Assembly (NCBI GenBank): GCA_002722175.1
Contig: PBKU01000044.1
Span: forward strand, 1-56,616
DNA: 56,616 bases
DNA from: Magnetovibrio sp.
Lineage (GTDB): Bacteria > Pseudomonadota > Alphaproteobacteria > Rhodospirillales > Casp-alpha2
Reading direction: 5' to 3'
Notes under the pieces: model-generated
What the model was told of the DNA's origin: nothing
Database searches by the model: none
The model's input: only the letters and a program-made list of their open reading frames with translations
Part shown: piece after piece, positions 16,738-24,061 of the stretch
How the letters are laid out: each line of letters starts with the position of its first letter
Position numbering within the stretch: the stretch's first letter is position 1
Program-made: the position numbers and the translations under genes

Positions 16738-18417
16738 ATGAGAACAGGAAACGAGCGGCATAAAGGGTCTGTAAGCGCACAATGTGACGAACAGCTGAAA
16801 GAAATTGTGCAACTTTATGAAACGGGGAACGTGCAGGGTGCAATAAAACAAGCCAGGCAATCCCTACAGTTAGAACCAGAAAACGGCCCAATTCTAGCAT
16901 GTTTAGGAGCTATTTTGATAGAATCTGGCGACCCTGAAAAGGCCCTCGAAATATTCTACAAGTGCTCAGAAATTTTTCCAGAAGACGCTAATATCTGGCT
17001 AAATCTTGGACTTGCATTGTGTCAGTCCTTGAAGCTTTCAGAGGCAAAACAGGCACTAGAAAAGTCAATCAAGCTAAATTCAGAGAACCCAATTGCGAGG
17101 TTCAATCTTGGTAAGGCTTTCTATGACGAAAGCAATCTTTCCCAGGCAGAAGAGCACTTTCATGCTTCGCTACAATTAGAGCCCGGAAATATTGAGGCAC
17201 AGCGCTATCTGGCTAAGTGTTATGCTTATCAAGGGAAGCTTGCAAAGGCTCTAGAAGCTTTTCAGCTTATTTTGAAAGCGGATCCCGACGATTTAGAAAT
17301 GGTTGTAATGTGCGGGCGGACACACCGTCAGTTGGGGAATAGTAAGGATGCAAAAATATTGTTATCAAAAGCACTGGAGCTGAATCCAAAACATGCACAG
17401 GCTTGGTTTAATTTAACGATGTTGAAAAACCGTAATATAACACAACTCCAAATAGAAAATATGAAGGCTGTTGTACAGGATTCAAAAACCACCAATCAAG
17501 ATAAAATATTAGTTGGGTTTGCGTTGGCCAGGGCATTGGATGATCAAGGCGAGTTTGATACTGCTTTTTCCGTGCTCGAAAAAGCAAATAATCAAAAGAA
17601 AGCAACACTTAACGTTAATACGCATAAATACGAGAAGTTGGCAGAGCGGATAATTGAAACGTATTCTTCTGATTATCTGTCAGCAATGACAGGTTTAGGG
17701 TTTAAGGGTGCAACGCCCATTTTTGTTTTTGGCATGCCGAGATCAGGGAGCACGCTTGTTGAGCAAATTTTAGGAAGCCACAACCAGGTATTGGCTGTTG
17801 GGCAGAACCCTGTTTTGTCAGATTTAGCAAAAGAGTTTAAGGTTGAGACCCCCTTGGAAAAAACAATATATTATGAAATTGGAGCACGCTACTTTGAACG
17901 AACCGCGGATAATGACGGTACCACGGTTCGAACTGTTGACAAGAGTATGGCCAATTATTTTTACGTGGGACTTATTTCTTTAGCGCTTCCAGGCGCTAAA
18001 ATGATAAACTGTGTGCGAAGCCCTTTGGATACTTGTTTGTCATGCTACCAGCATTTGTTTCACAAAGGGCATGAACATGTATATGACCAAGTTGAACTTG
18101 GGCGGTATTATAAGTTGTACCGGAGGTTAATCGATTATTGGAATACTGTTTTACCAGGTAGTGTTTTGCATTTTTCGTATGAAGAGTTGATTAATAATCA
18201 AGAAAAAGAAACTCGCCGGCTGCTTCAATTTTGTAACCTCGATTGGGACCCCAGTTGCTTGGAATTTTATCGAACTGAAAGGTGGGTTAGGACAGCTAGC
18301 TCCGATCAGGTGCGTCAGCCAATTTATGTTAGCTCAATTTCTAAGTGGAAAAATTACGAAGTGCATCTTGCCCCATTAATTAAGAGCTTAGGGCCCTATC
18401 GTGAATGGAGTGATTAG
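16738..18417 (+). CDS. TPR-repeat sulfotransferase
   Basis: A 559-aa two-domain protein. Residues about 20-240 hold roughly six tetratricopeptide repeats (for example ANIWLNLGLALCQSLKLSEA and PIARFNLGKAFYDESNLSQA). The C-terminal half is a PAPS-dependent sulfotransferase: FVFGMPRSGSTLVEQILGSH is the 5'-phosphosulfate loop, and INCVRSPLDTCLSCYQH is the 3'-phosphate site. It resembles bacterial TPR/tyrosylprotein-sulfotransferase-like enzymes. No signal peptide or TM is seen. It would sulfate a protein or cell-surface metabolite using PAPS. The neighbours give no clue to the acceptor. Confidence 0.85.
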   Translation: MRTGNERHKGSVSAQCDEQLKEIVQLYETGNVQGAIKQARQSLQLEPENGPILACLGAILIESGDPEKALEIFYKCSEIFPEDANIWLNLGLALCQSLKLSEAKQALEKSIKLNSENPIARFNLGKAFYDESNLSQAEEHFHASLQLEPGNIEAQRYLAKCYAYQGKLAKALEAFQLILKADPDDLEMVVMCGRTHRQLGNSKDAKILLSKALELNPKHAQAWFNLTMLKNRNITQLQIENMKAVVQDSKTTNQDKILVGFALARALDDQGEFDTAFSVLEKANNQKKATLNVNTHKYEKLAERIIETYSSDYLSAMTGLGFKGATPIFVFGMPRSGSTLVEQILGSHNQVLAVGQNPVLSDLAKEFKVETPLEKTIYYEIGARYFERTADNDGTTVRTVDKSMANYFYVGLISLALPGAKMINCVRSPLDTCLSCYQHLFHKGHEHVYDQVELGRYYKLYRRLIDYWNTVLPGSVLHFSYEELINNQEKETRRLLQFCNLDWDPSCLEFYRTERWVRTASSDQVRQPIYVSSISKWKNYEVHLAPLIKSLGPYREWSD

Positions 18418-18533
18418 TTGTGAATAGCTTTCACAGCAGCCAAAGTTATTATAATTAGGGTGTTATCCTAATTGTCAAAGGCGTAAATTTTTAAAGCTGG
18501 TTTTACCACCAATATCCAATTTAGAGAGAAATA

Positions 18534-19598
18534 TTGTCGGCTGAAAGGGATAAAATAACAACCATGCCTTTTGTAAAACATGAAAAGATATTTGGTTTTC
18601 CAACCGTTTCCCTCGCCCATACGCCAACACCAGTAGAGTATCTAAAAAATTTTTCTAATTGGCTCAATGGCCCTGATATATTTATTAAACGTGATGACTG
18701 TACAGGGCTTGCGCTTGGTGGCAATAAAGCTCGACAACTAGAATTTTATTTGGGTGACGCGTTATCAAGGGATGCGGATGCAATTGTAATAACCGGGGCG
18801 GTGCAATCTAACTTTGTTCGACAAGCAGCTGCTGCAGCTCGGAAAACAAATATGGGGATTCATATTCAGCTAGAACATCGAGTTAAAGGGGAAGACAAAC
18901 TTTACATGCAGTCAGGTAATGTTCTCTTGAACAAACTGTTTGGAGCTAACATACATTTTTTTAAAGGTGGGTCTGATGAAAGTGACGCAGATACGGGCTT
19001 AGATTTAATAGCTGAAAAAGTCAGGGAGAAAGGAGGTAGCCCTTACGTGATACACCTTGGACTTAAATATCTTCCATTAGGTGCACTAGGGTATGTTCAG
19101 GCGGCACTCGAAATTATAAAGCAGTCTAATGAACTTAACATGCAATTTGATGCAATTTTATTAGGATCAGGTAGCGCCGCTACTCACTCAGGTCTATTAA
19201 CTGGTTTACGTGCTAACAGTTCGTTTGTCACTGTTTATGGAATTTGTGTCCGCCGATCGGCTGAGCAACAGATGTCCAGGGTTGTAAAAAGAGTTCGACA
19301 GGTTGAAAGTATGCTGAATATAAAAAAGACGGTTTTAAATGAAGAGGTTGTTGTTGACGATTCGTGGTTGGGGAAAGGGTATGGTTATGTAACCGAGGAA
19401 TCAGATGAAGCATTAAAATGTTTGGCTCAAACGGAGGGAATACTTCTGGACCCGGTTTATACTGCGAAGGTAATGGCGGGGCTTATCGGCCTTGTCCGTC
19501 AGGGTGTTTTTCATAAAGGGCAGAGGATTTTGTTTTTGCATACAGGAGGAACTCCAGCTCTTTTTGGTTACACAGATATTCTAGAAACAGTCGACTAG
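18534..19598 (+). CDS. PLP-dependent D-cysteine desulfhydrase/L-cysteate sulfo-lyase family enzyme
   Basis: A 354-aa fold-type II PLP enzyme. The Schiff-base Lys is K65 in GLALGGNKARQLEF, followed by TGAVQSNFVRQAAAAA and the phosphate-binding GSGSAATHSG. HTGGTPALFGY closes the active site. The family includes D-cysteine desulfhydrase, ACC deaminase and L-cysteate sulfo-lyase (CuyA). In a sulfur oxidiser, release of sulfide or sulfite that feeds the pathways to the right is attractive, but the substrate cannot be fixed. The TTG at 18534 is taken with AGAGAG upstream; ATG 18564 is a plausible alternative. Confidence 0.8.
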   Translation: MSAERDKITTMPFVKHEKIFGFPTVSLAHTPTPVEYLKNFSNWLNGPDIFIKRDDCTGLALGGNKARQLEFYLGDALSRDADAIVITGAVQSNFVRQAAAAARKTNMGIHIQLEHRVKGEDKLYMQSGNVLLNKLFGANIHFFKGGSDESDADTGLDLIAEKVREKGGSPYVIHLGLKYLPLGALGYVQAALEIIKQSNELNMQFDAILLGSGSAATHSGLLTGLRANSSFVTVYGICVRRSAEQQMSRVVKRVRQVESMLNIKKTVLNEEVVVDDSWLGKGYGYVTEESDEALKCLAQTEGILLDPVYTAKVMAGLIGLVRQGVFHKGQRILFLHTGGTPALFGYTDILETVD

Positions 19599-19658
19599 TA
19601 ATATCACTTTGTTGCAAGGCAAATGGAAAAGTAACATTGTTAATAACTATGGTGAATA

Positions 19659-20651
19659 ATGAATAACCTAGCTCATGTGGCGCAGCAAATTAGTGTGTGG
19701 CAAGGAAATGGGTTGGAGGTTGGGCTGGCTACAGTTATTGACACGTGGGGCTCTGCGCCATGCCCTGTTGGTAGTATAATGGCTGTTAACGAAAAAGGAG
19801 GCTTTGTAGGGAGTGTTTCAGGGGGGTGCGTAGAGACACAGGTTATTTCTGAAACGTTAGAAATAATTAGAGAAGGGGGTTTCGATATACTGGATTATGG
19901 TGTATCGGAAGCGGTTGCAAACAAAGAAGGTTTGGCTTGTGGGGGCGAGATTGAGGTTTTTGTCGAAAAATTAATGAAAGATTTAATTTATATCTTTCCG
20001 AAACAAACACCAAACGTCAGGATAATAGATTTACAAAGTGGAGCTTGGTCGCTAATTCATGAACAGCGTGCGAATGGGGACCTTGCACTGTCGACCAATA
20101 TGAAAGCATTAGCTTTAACAGCAATTAAGTCGACCAAGAGTTTCAAAAAAACCATTAATTCTAGGCGTTATTTTTTTCAAATAATGAACCCGACCTGGAA
20201 GCTAATAATTGTAGGTGCTGTTCGGATTGCTCAGGCCTTGATTCCGATGGCATTAGAAGTTGGCTTCAGGGTTATCATTGTTGATCCCCGACCGTCATTT
20301 ATAAGTCGCGAACGTTTTCCAGGCATAAAAATTATTTGTGATTGGCCTGATAAAGCATTTAAGGAAATAGAGTTAGATAAATCTACAGCAGTTGTAACAT
20401 TAATTCATGATAGTAAACCTGATGATATGGCGATTTCCCTGGCATTAAGCTCAGAGGCTTTTTATATAGGGGCACTTGGAAGCAAGAAGTCACATAGTAG
20501 AAGAGTAACGAGGTTAAAAAATATCGGAGCTTCAGACAAGAATATCAAGCGGATCAAAGCACCTATTGGAATTGACATAGGGGCGCTATCGTCAGAAGAG
20601 ATAGCAGTTTCGATTCTTGCTGAATTAATAGAATCAAAAAATTTTTGCTAG
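19659..20651 (+). CDS. xdhC: XdhC/CoxI-family molybdenum hydroxylase maturation factor
   Basis: A 330-aa protein with the two XdhC blocks. The N-terminal part has ATVIDTWGSAPCPVGSIMAV and GSVSGGCVE (about residues 24-60). The C-terminal Rossmann domain has LIIVGAVRIAQAL, VTLIHDSKPDD, YIGALGSKKSHSRR and IGIDIGALSSEEIAVSILAE. XdhC binds and sulfurates molybdenum cofactor before insertion into xanthine dehydrogenase-type enzymes. It forms an apparent operon with mocA-like and coxG genes. No catalytic large, medium or small hydroxylase gene is in the window. Confidence 0.88.
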   Translation: MNNLAHVAQQISVWQGNGLEVGLATVIDTWGSAPCPVGSIMAVNEKGGFVGSVSGGCVETQVISETLEIIREGGFDILDYGVSEAVANKEGLACGGEIEVFVEKLMKDLIYIFPKQTPNVRIIDLQSGAWSLIHEQRANGDLALSTNMKALALTAIKSTKSFKKTINSRRYFFQIMNPTWKLIIVGAVRIAQALIPMALEVGFRVIIVDPRPSFISRERFPGIKIICDWPDKAFKEIELDKSTAVVTLIHDSKPDDMAISLALSSEAFYIGALGSKKSHSRRVTRLKNIGASDKNIKRIKAPIGIDIGALSSEEIAVSILAELIESKNFC

Positions 20652-20696
20652 ATAACTATTTTGAGAAACAAGGCAAGCATCTGACTAGTTTTTGTT

Positions 20697-21317
20697 ATGG
20701 GCTATAATACGGGTATTGAAATAAGAAAAAAAGTTGACGCTGTATTGTTAGCAGCCGGTAGTTCGCGTCGGATGCCCGGGGTTAACAAATTGTTAGAAAA
20801 TTTTAATGGTCAGCCCTTAGTAAGGCTGGTAGCAGAAACGGTTTCTCTTTCCTTGGTTGAAAATTTAGTTGTTGTCACCGGTTATGAGGCATATAAAGTT
20901 CGACGGGCACTTGCTGGTTTGTCGGCAAATTTTATTTTTAATTCACTTTATAAAGATGGGCTATCTTCATCACTGAGTGCTGGGATTCGCGCTGTAGCAC
21001 CAAACTCTTCAGGGGCGCTTGTTGTGTTAGCTGACATGCCGAAGATTTCGGTGGAGATCATTAATACATTGATTAGGGAGTTTTATAGAAATAAAAATCA
21101 GTTAATTCACCGACCAGTTTTTGATGGGAGGCCCGGAAATCCAGTTTTATGGCCGCGTAGTTCCTTCTTGGAATTGTCAACATTAAGTGGAGATGAGGGG
21201 GGCCGTGTGCTTTTTGATAAGTTTGCTAACTTTATTAATTTTGTGCAAGTAGATGAAAGCAGCATACATCAAGATATTGATACATTTGAGGACTTAAACA
21301 AGTTAAGGTTATTTTGA
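20697..21317 (+). CDS. mocA: MobA/MocA-like molybdenum cofactor nucleotidyltransferase
   Basis: A 206-aa NTP transferase. The signature LLAAGSSRRMPGVNKLLENF (about residues 17-36) is the GxxSxRM...NK loop of the MocA/MobA family, followed by LVVLADMPKIS, the metal-binding DMP motif, and PVFDGRPGNPVLW. MocA attaches CMP to molybdopterin for xanthine dehydrogenase or CO dehydrogenase-type enzymes. Lying between xdhC and coxG, it fits cytosine-dinucleotide cofactor synthesis. The ribosome site is poor; ATG 20697 is the first in frame. Confidence 0.85.
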   Translation: MGYNTGIEIRKKVDAVLLAAGSSRRMPGVNKLLENFNGQPLVRLVAETVSLSLVENLVVVTGYEAYKVRRALAGLSANFIFNSLYKDGLSSSLSAGIRAVAPNSSGALVVLADMPKISVEIINTLIREFYRNKNQLIHRPVFDGRPGNPVLWPRSSFLELSTLSGDEGGRVLFDKFANFINFVQVDESSIHQDIDTFEDLNKLRLF

Positions 21318-21343
21318 TAATTTAATTTTTTGCGTATGGAATA

Positions 21344-21919
21344 ATGAAATTAGAAAATAAAATTAGAATACACTCTAAACGAGAAGATGTTTTTTTTGCG
21401 TTAAATAACCTCAAGGTTATTCAGGCTTCCCTGCCTGGATGTGAGAAATTAGAAAAAATATCGGATGTTGAAATGAATGGATCTGTAGTTGCGAAAATTG
21501 GTCCAGTAAAAGCGAGATTTACGGGGACAGCATTTCTCTCTGAAATCAAGCCACCAGAAAGTTATGTTATTTCCGGGGAAGGGAAAGGCGGTGCGGCCGG
21601 GTTTGCAAAAGGAAAAGCTACTGTAAAACTTACAGAAGACGGCGATGACACGCTGCTATCTTACACCGTCCATATTGAGGTTGGAGGTAAATTAGCACAA
21701 TTAGGAAGCCGCTTGATTGAAGGAACATCAAAAAGTTTAGCCGAACAATTTTTTGCAAGTTTTGAAGAAAATATTACTCAAGGAGAACGGTCAATCAATC
21801 AAAGGTCTTTGAATTCTCGATCTCAAACTAGCACCGAGATACGCATTTTCTCTGGCACCTCAATAATTTGGATTCTCCTCGGGATAATTGTTATCGTAGG
21901 TGCTATTTATCTATACTGA
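21344..21919 (+). CDS. coxG: CoxG-like SRPBCC protein with C-terminal membrane anchor
   Basis: A 191-aa protein. Residues 1-145 are a CoxG/SRPBCC domain (KLENKIRIHSKREDVFFAL, SLPGCEKLEKI, GKGGAAGFAKGKATVKL). The C-terminus is a single TM (about 170-190, IIWILLGIIVIVGAIYLY). In carboxydotrophs CoxG anchors CO dehydrogenase to the membrane. Here it closes the xdhC-mocA-coxG group, suggesting a membrane-associated molybdenum hydroxylase encoded elsewhere. The anchor helix is as in Oligotropha CoxG-type proteins. Confidence 0.85.
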   Translation: MKLENKIRIHSKREDVFFALNNLKVIQASLPGCEKLEKISDVEMNGSVVAKIGPVKARFTGTAFLSEIKPPESYVISGEGKGGAAGFAKGKATVKLTEDGDDTLLSYTVHIEVGGKLAQLGSRLIEGTSKSLAEQFFASFEENITQGERSINQRSLNSRSQTSTEIRIFSGTSIIWILLGIIVIVGAIYLY

Positions 21920-22095
21920 GAAAATAGGAACAGTTTTTTTGGCTACTCGGAAGGAAACCGAAGGGAAGAATTGTGTTGCTATATTAGTTTGAGATACAAA
22001 CGATGCAATGGCTAATCAGCTAGCTTAGAGTCAGAGAAAGACTGGTTGCCGTTTTATCGTGTAAAAAGTGATTTTATGCAAGGTCGGAGTTTAAG

Positions 22096-22653
22096 ATGTC
22101 TGATGAACCAGAGAAGGTGGAAAAAGAAGACGGGACAATAGAATGGCGGGTCAAAGGAGAGTTGCACCGTGAAGATGGACCTGCTGTTGAAGTCCCTGAT
22201 GGCTCCAAGATATGGTTTCTACATGGAAAGCAGCATCGTTCTGGGGGGCCTGCTGTTGAGCATTTTGACGGAACCAAGGAGTGGTGGGTTGCTGGCGTTC
22301 TACATCGGGAAGGGGGCCCGGCAATCGTTGAATCAAACGGAACCCAGGAGTGGCATCAGAGGGGGGTTTGCCATAGAGAGGGAGGGCCAGCTGTTGTTGA
22401 TTATGATGGCAGTAAGCAGTGGTGGGTACACGGTGTGAGACATCGTGTCGAAGGGCCGGCCGTAACCGAAGAAAAGGAAATGAGCCAGTGGTGGTTAGAT
22501 GGAGTTCTTCATCGGGAGGATGGTGCGGCTATTGAATATGAAGACGGAACAAAGGAATGGTATTTGCTTGGTATTCAGGTCATGGAAGAAGTTGTAAATG
22601 ATGTTGCACAGCGAAAAAAATTCTTAAAAGAGCATAAAAAAGCTCAGCAATAA
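22096..22653 (+). CDS. Repeat protein with HRxxGPA (MORN-variant-like) repeats
   Basis: A 185-aa protein made almost wholly of a 23-residue repeat. Each unit has DGTxxWWxxG(V/L)xHRxxGPAV. Six full copies run from about residue 12 to 150, with HRED/HRSG/HREG/HREG/HRVE/HRED at the turn, and a seventh partial copy (DGTKEWYLLG) ends in a charged tail. The pattern resembles MORN-like/YwqK-type antitoxin repeats that form extended beta hairpins. No signal peptide is present. GGAG precedes the ATG. The function is unknown; a protein-binding scaffold is likely. Confidence 0.75.
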   Translation: MSDEPEKVEKEDGTIEWRVKGELHREDGPAVEVPDGSKIWFLHGKQHRSGGPAVEHFDGTKEWWVAGVLHREGGPAIVESNGTQEWHQRGVCHREGGPAVVDYDGSKQWWVHGVRHRVEGPAVTEEKEMSQWWLDGVLHREDGAAIEYEDGTKEWYLLGIQVMEEVVNDVAQRKKFLKEHKKAQQ

Positions 22654-22754
22654 TGGGCTGGATTTTTAGCAATAAATATTGTACGGTTTCTCGTGGTAGC
22701 GCCCAGTATCGATCCACTGGATGCAGTAGGTCGCATTTAGAAAACAGGTGATTT

Positions 22755-22916
22755 ATGAGCGAGCAAGAAAAGAGCCGTCCAAGTGTTCCAGATGGGGAAT
22801 CAAGCTTCCTTGTCACCCGCCAGAAGAAAGCTGATGAAAAAGGCTATGTGGGCTATGAAACAATATGGGAGCCCTTCCAGAAAACTGCGGAATACCAAAC
22901 TCCGAAGAAACCTTAA
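22755..22916 (+). CDS. Small hypothetical protein, 53 aa
   Basis: A short frame with CAGGTG upstream of ATG 22755. The product starts MSEQEKSRPSVPDGESSF and ends with a Lys/Pro-rich tail (YQTPKKP). It is hydrophilic, with no TM and a polar-aromatic middle (GYVGYETIWEPF). Codon use looks like its neighbours. It follows the repeat protein by 101 bases. I recognise no family. Confidence 0.5.
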   Translation: MSEQEKSRPSVPDGESSFLVTRQKKADEKGYVGYETIWEPFQKTAEYQTPKKP

Positions 22917-23053
22917 CCGAATTCTCAGATATACTCTCGCGTAACATCAGTTTATCTTTACTTATTAAGCTAAGTTGATTAAATGCCGCATTTAGGAAAT
23001 TAGTTTTCTTAAATCTTCTTGTCCATGTGTATTATAGGCTGGCTCTTCTCCAA

Positions 23054-23563
23054 CTATATTGGAATAGTGCCAGTGGCACCAATATCCGGCGATTCCCCGA
23101 CAACTCCTCCAGCTGCAATTTCTTCATCGGTAGCATCCCGGACATTCAAAATTTCAAGTATAAAAACAACTTTCCGACCACAAAGAGGATTATTTCCATC
23201 AACGGTCAGGGTTTTGTCGTTAAGCTTGGTAACGATGAAGTTCCGGGTGGACCCATGTTCATTTTCCATGACGATAGTTTTACCAATTTCATGGTATTCT
23301 CTCGGAACATTTTTGATAAAGTCAGTGAAAACAAGGTCTTCGTCTCGAGGTCCATAAAGTTGATTGCAATCAATTGGAACCTCAACAATATCGCCCTTCG
23401 CCTTTCCCTTCAACTTTTCTAACACGGATGGTGCTAATATGTCATTAGCACCGTGCACGTAGCCGAGAGGATATTCCACGGTTACGAGCACATCGCCAGT
23501 CTTGTGGTCAGTAATTTTATAAGAGAGCTCAACAAATTTATTGTCTTTGATGGTTTTAGTCAT
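23054..23563 (-). CDS. SlyD-like FKBP-type peptidyl-prolyl isomerase
   Basis: A 169-aa FKBP of the SlyD type. It begins KFVELSYKITDHKTGDVL, then YPLGYVHGANDILAPSVLEKL (family GxxxxIPGLEKAL-like block), a chaperone insert-in-flap region, and TLTVDGNNPLCGRKVVF, LNVRDATDEEI. It lacks the His/Cys-rich nickel tail of E. coli SlyD. It lies 18 bases after a small NTF2-like gene that itself follows aprA by 90 bases, all on one strand, so it may be cotranscribed with aprMBA and assist folding of a sulfur enzyme. That role is inference. Confidence 0.83.
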   Translation of the reverse strand: MTKTIKDNKFVELSYKITDHKTGDVLVTVEYPLGYVHGANDILAPSVLEKLKGKAKGDIVEVPIDCNQLYGPRDEDLVFTDFIKNVPREYHEIGKTIVMENEHGSTRNFIVTKLNDKTLTVDGNNPLCGRKVVFILEILNVRDATDEEIAAGGVVGESPDIGATGTIPI

Positions 23564-23581
23564 AGAAAACCCATTTTAGTT

Positions 23582-23971
23582 TCAAAAAATGGAGGCTCCA
23601 AAAATTTTAATCTCACCTTCTTCATAGCCTAATACTAGGCGACCAAGCCATTCACCCTCCAGTTTTGTACTTCGTTGCCGATAAAGCACGGTTACATGTT
23701 GCCCGCGCCGGATGATCCCTAGACAGTCAACTAGCCCAGATAGATTTCGTGTCAGTTCACTTTTGACAAACTGATTCCCTATTTCGATTTCGTTAAGACC
23801 CTTTATAAGTGGATAGGAGAAATGTTTTATAAATTCTCCATATTTTCCATCATTGGAAGCCTTGATAAGGTCGCTCCAAAATTGGTTTGCAATTGGAAGA
23901 ATTTCGTCGTCCGTTTGATCGATAATATTATTTTCTAAATCGGTCACTGTTTTGCACTTTATCGCCAGCAA
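23582..23971 (-). CDS. Small hypothetical protein, possibly NTF2/SnoaL-like fold
   Basis: A 129-aa soluble protein. The helix-rich start ILPIANQFWSDLIKASNDGKYG, followed by beta-type segments (HVTVLYRQRSTKLEGEWLG, RLVLGYEEGEIKIFGASIF), looks like the cone-shaped NTF2-like fold, but no signature is definite. It sits between aprA (90-base gap) and the SlyD-like gene (18-base gap) on the same strand, which makes a link to APS reductase expression or assembly worth testing. Confidence 0.5.
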   Translation of the reverse strand: MLAIKCKTVTDLENNIIDQTDDEILPIANQFWSDLIKASNDGKYGEFIKHFSYPLIKGLNEIEIGNQFVKSELTRNLSGLVDCLGIIRRGQHVTVLYRQRSTKLEGEWLGRLVLGYEEGEIKIFGASIF

Positions 23972-24061
23972 AAAATAAAGACCGACATCATATTCATTGA
24001 CCTTTATTATGACGACAATAGATAATTCTTACAAAATGTCTGCCTGGGTCGTCTAAGTGTA

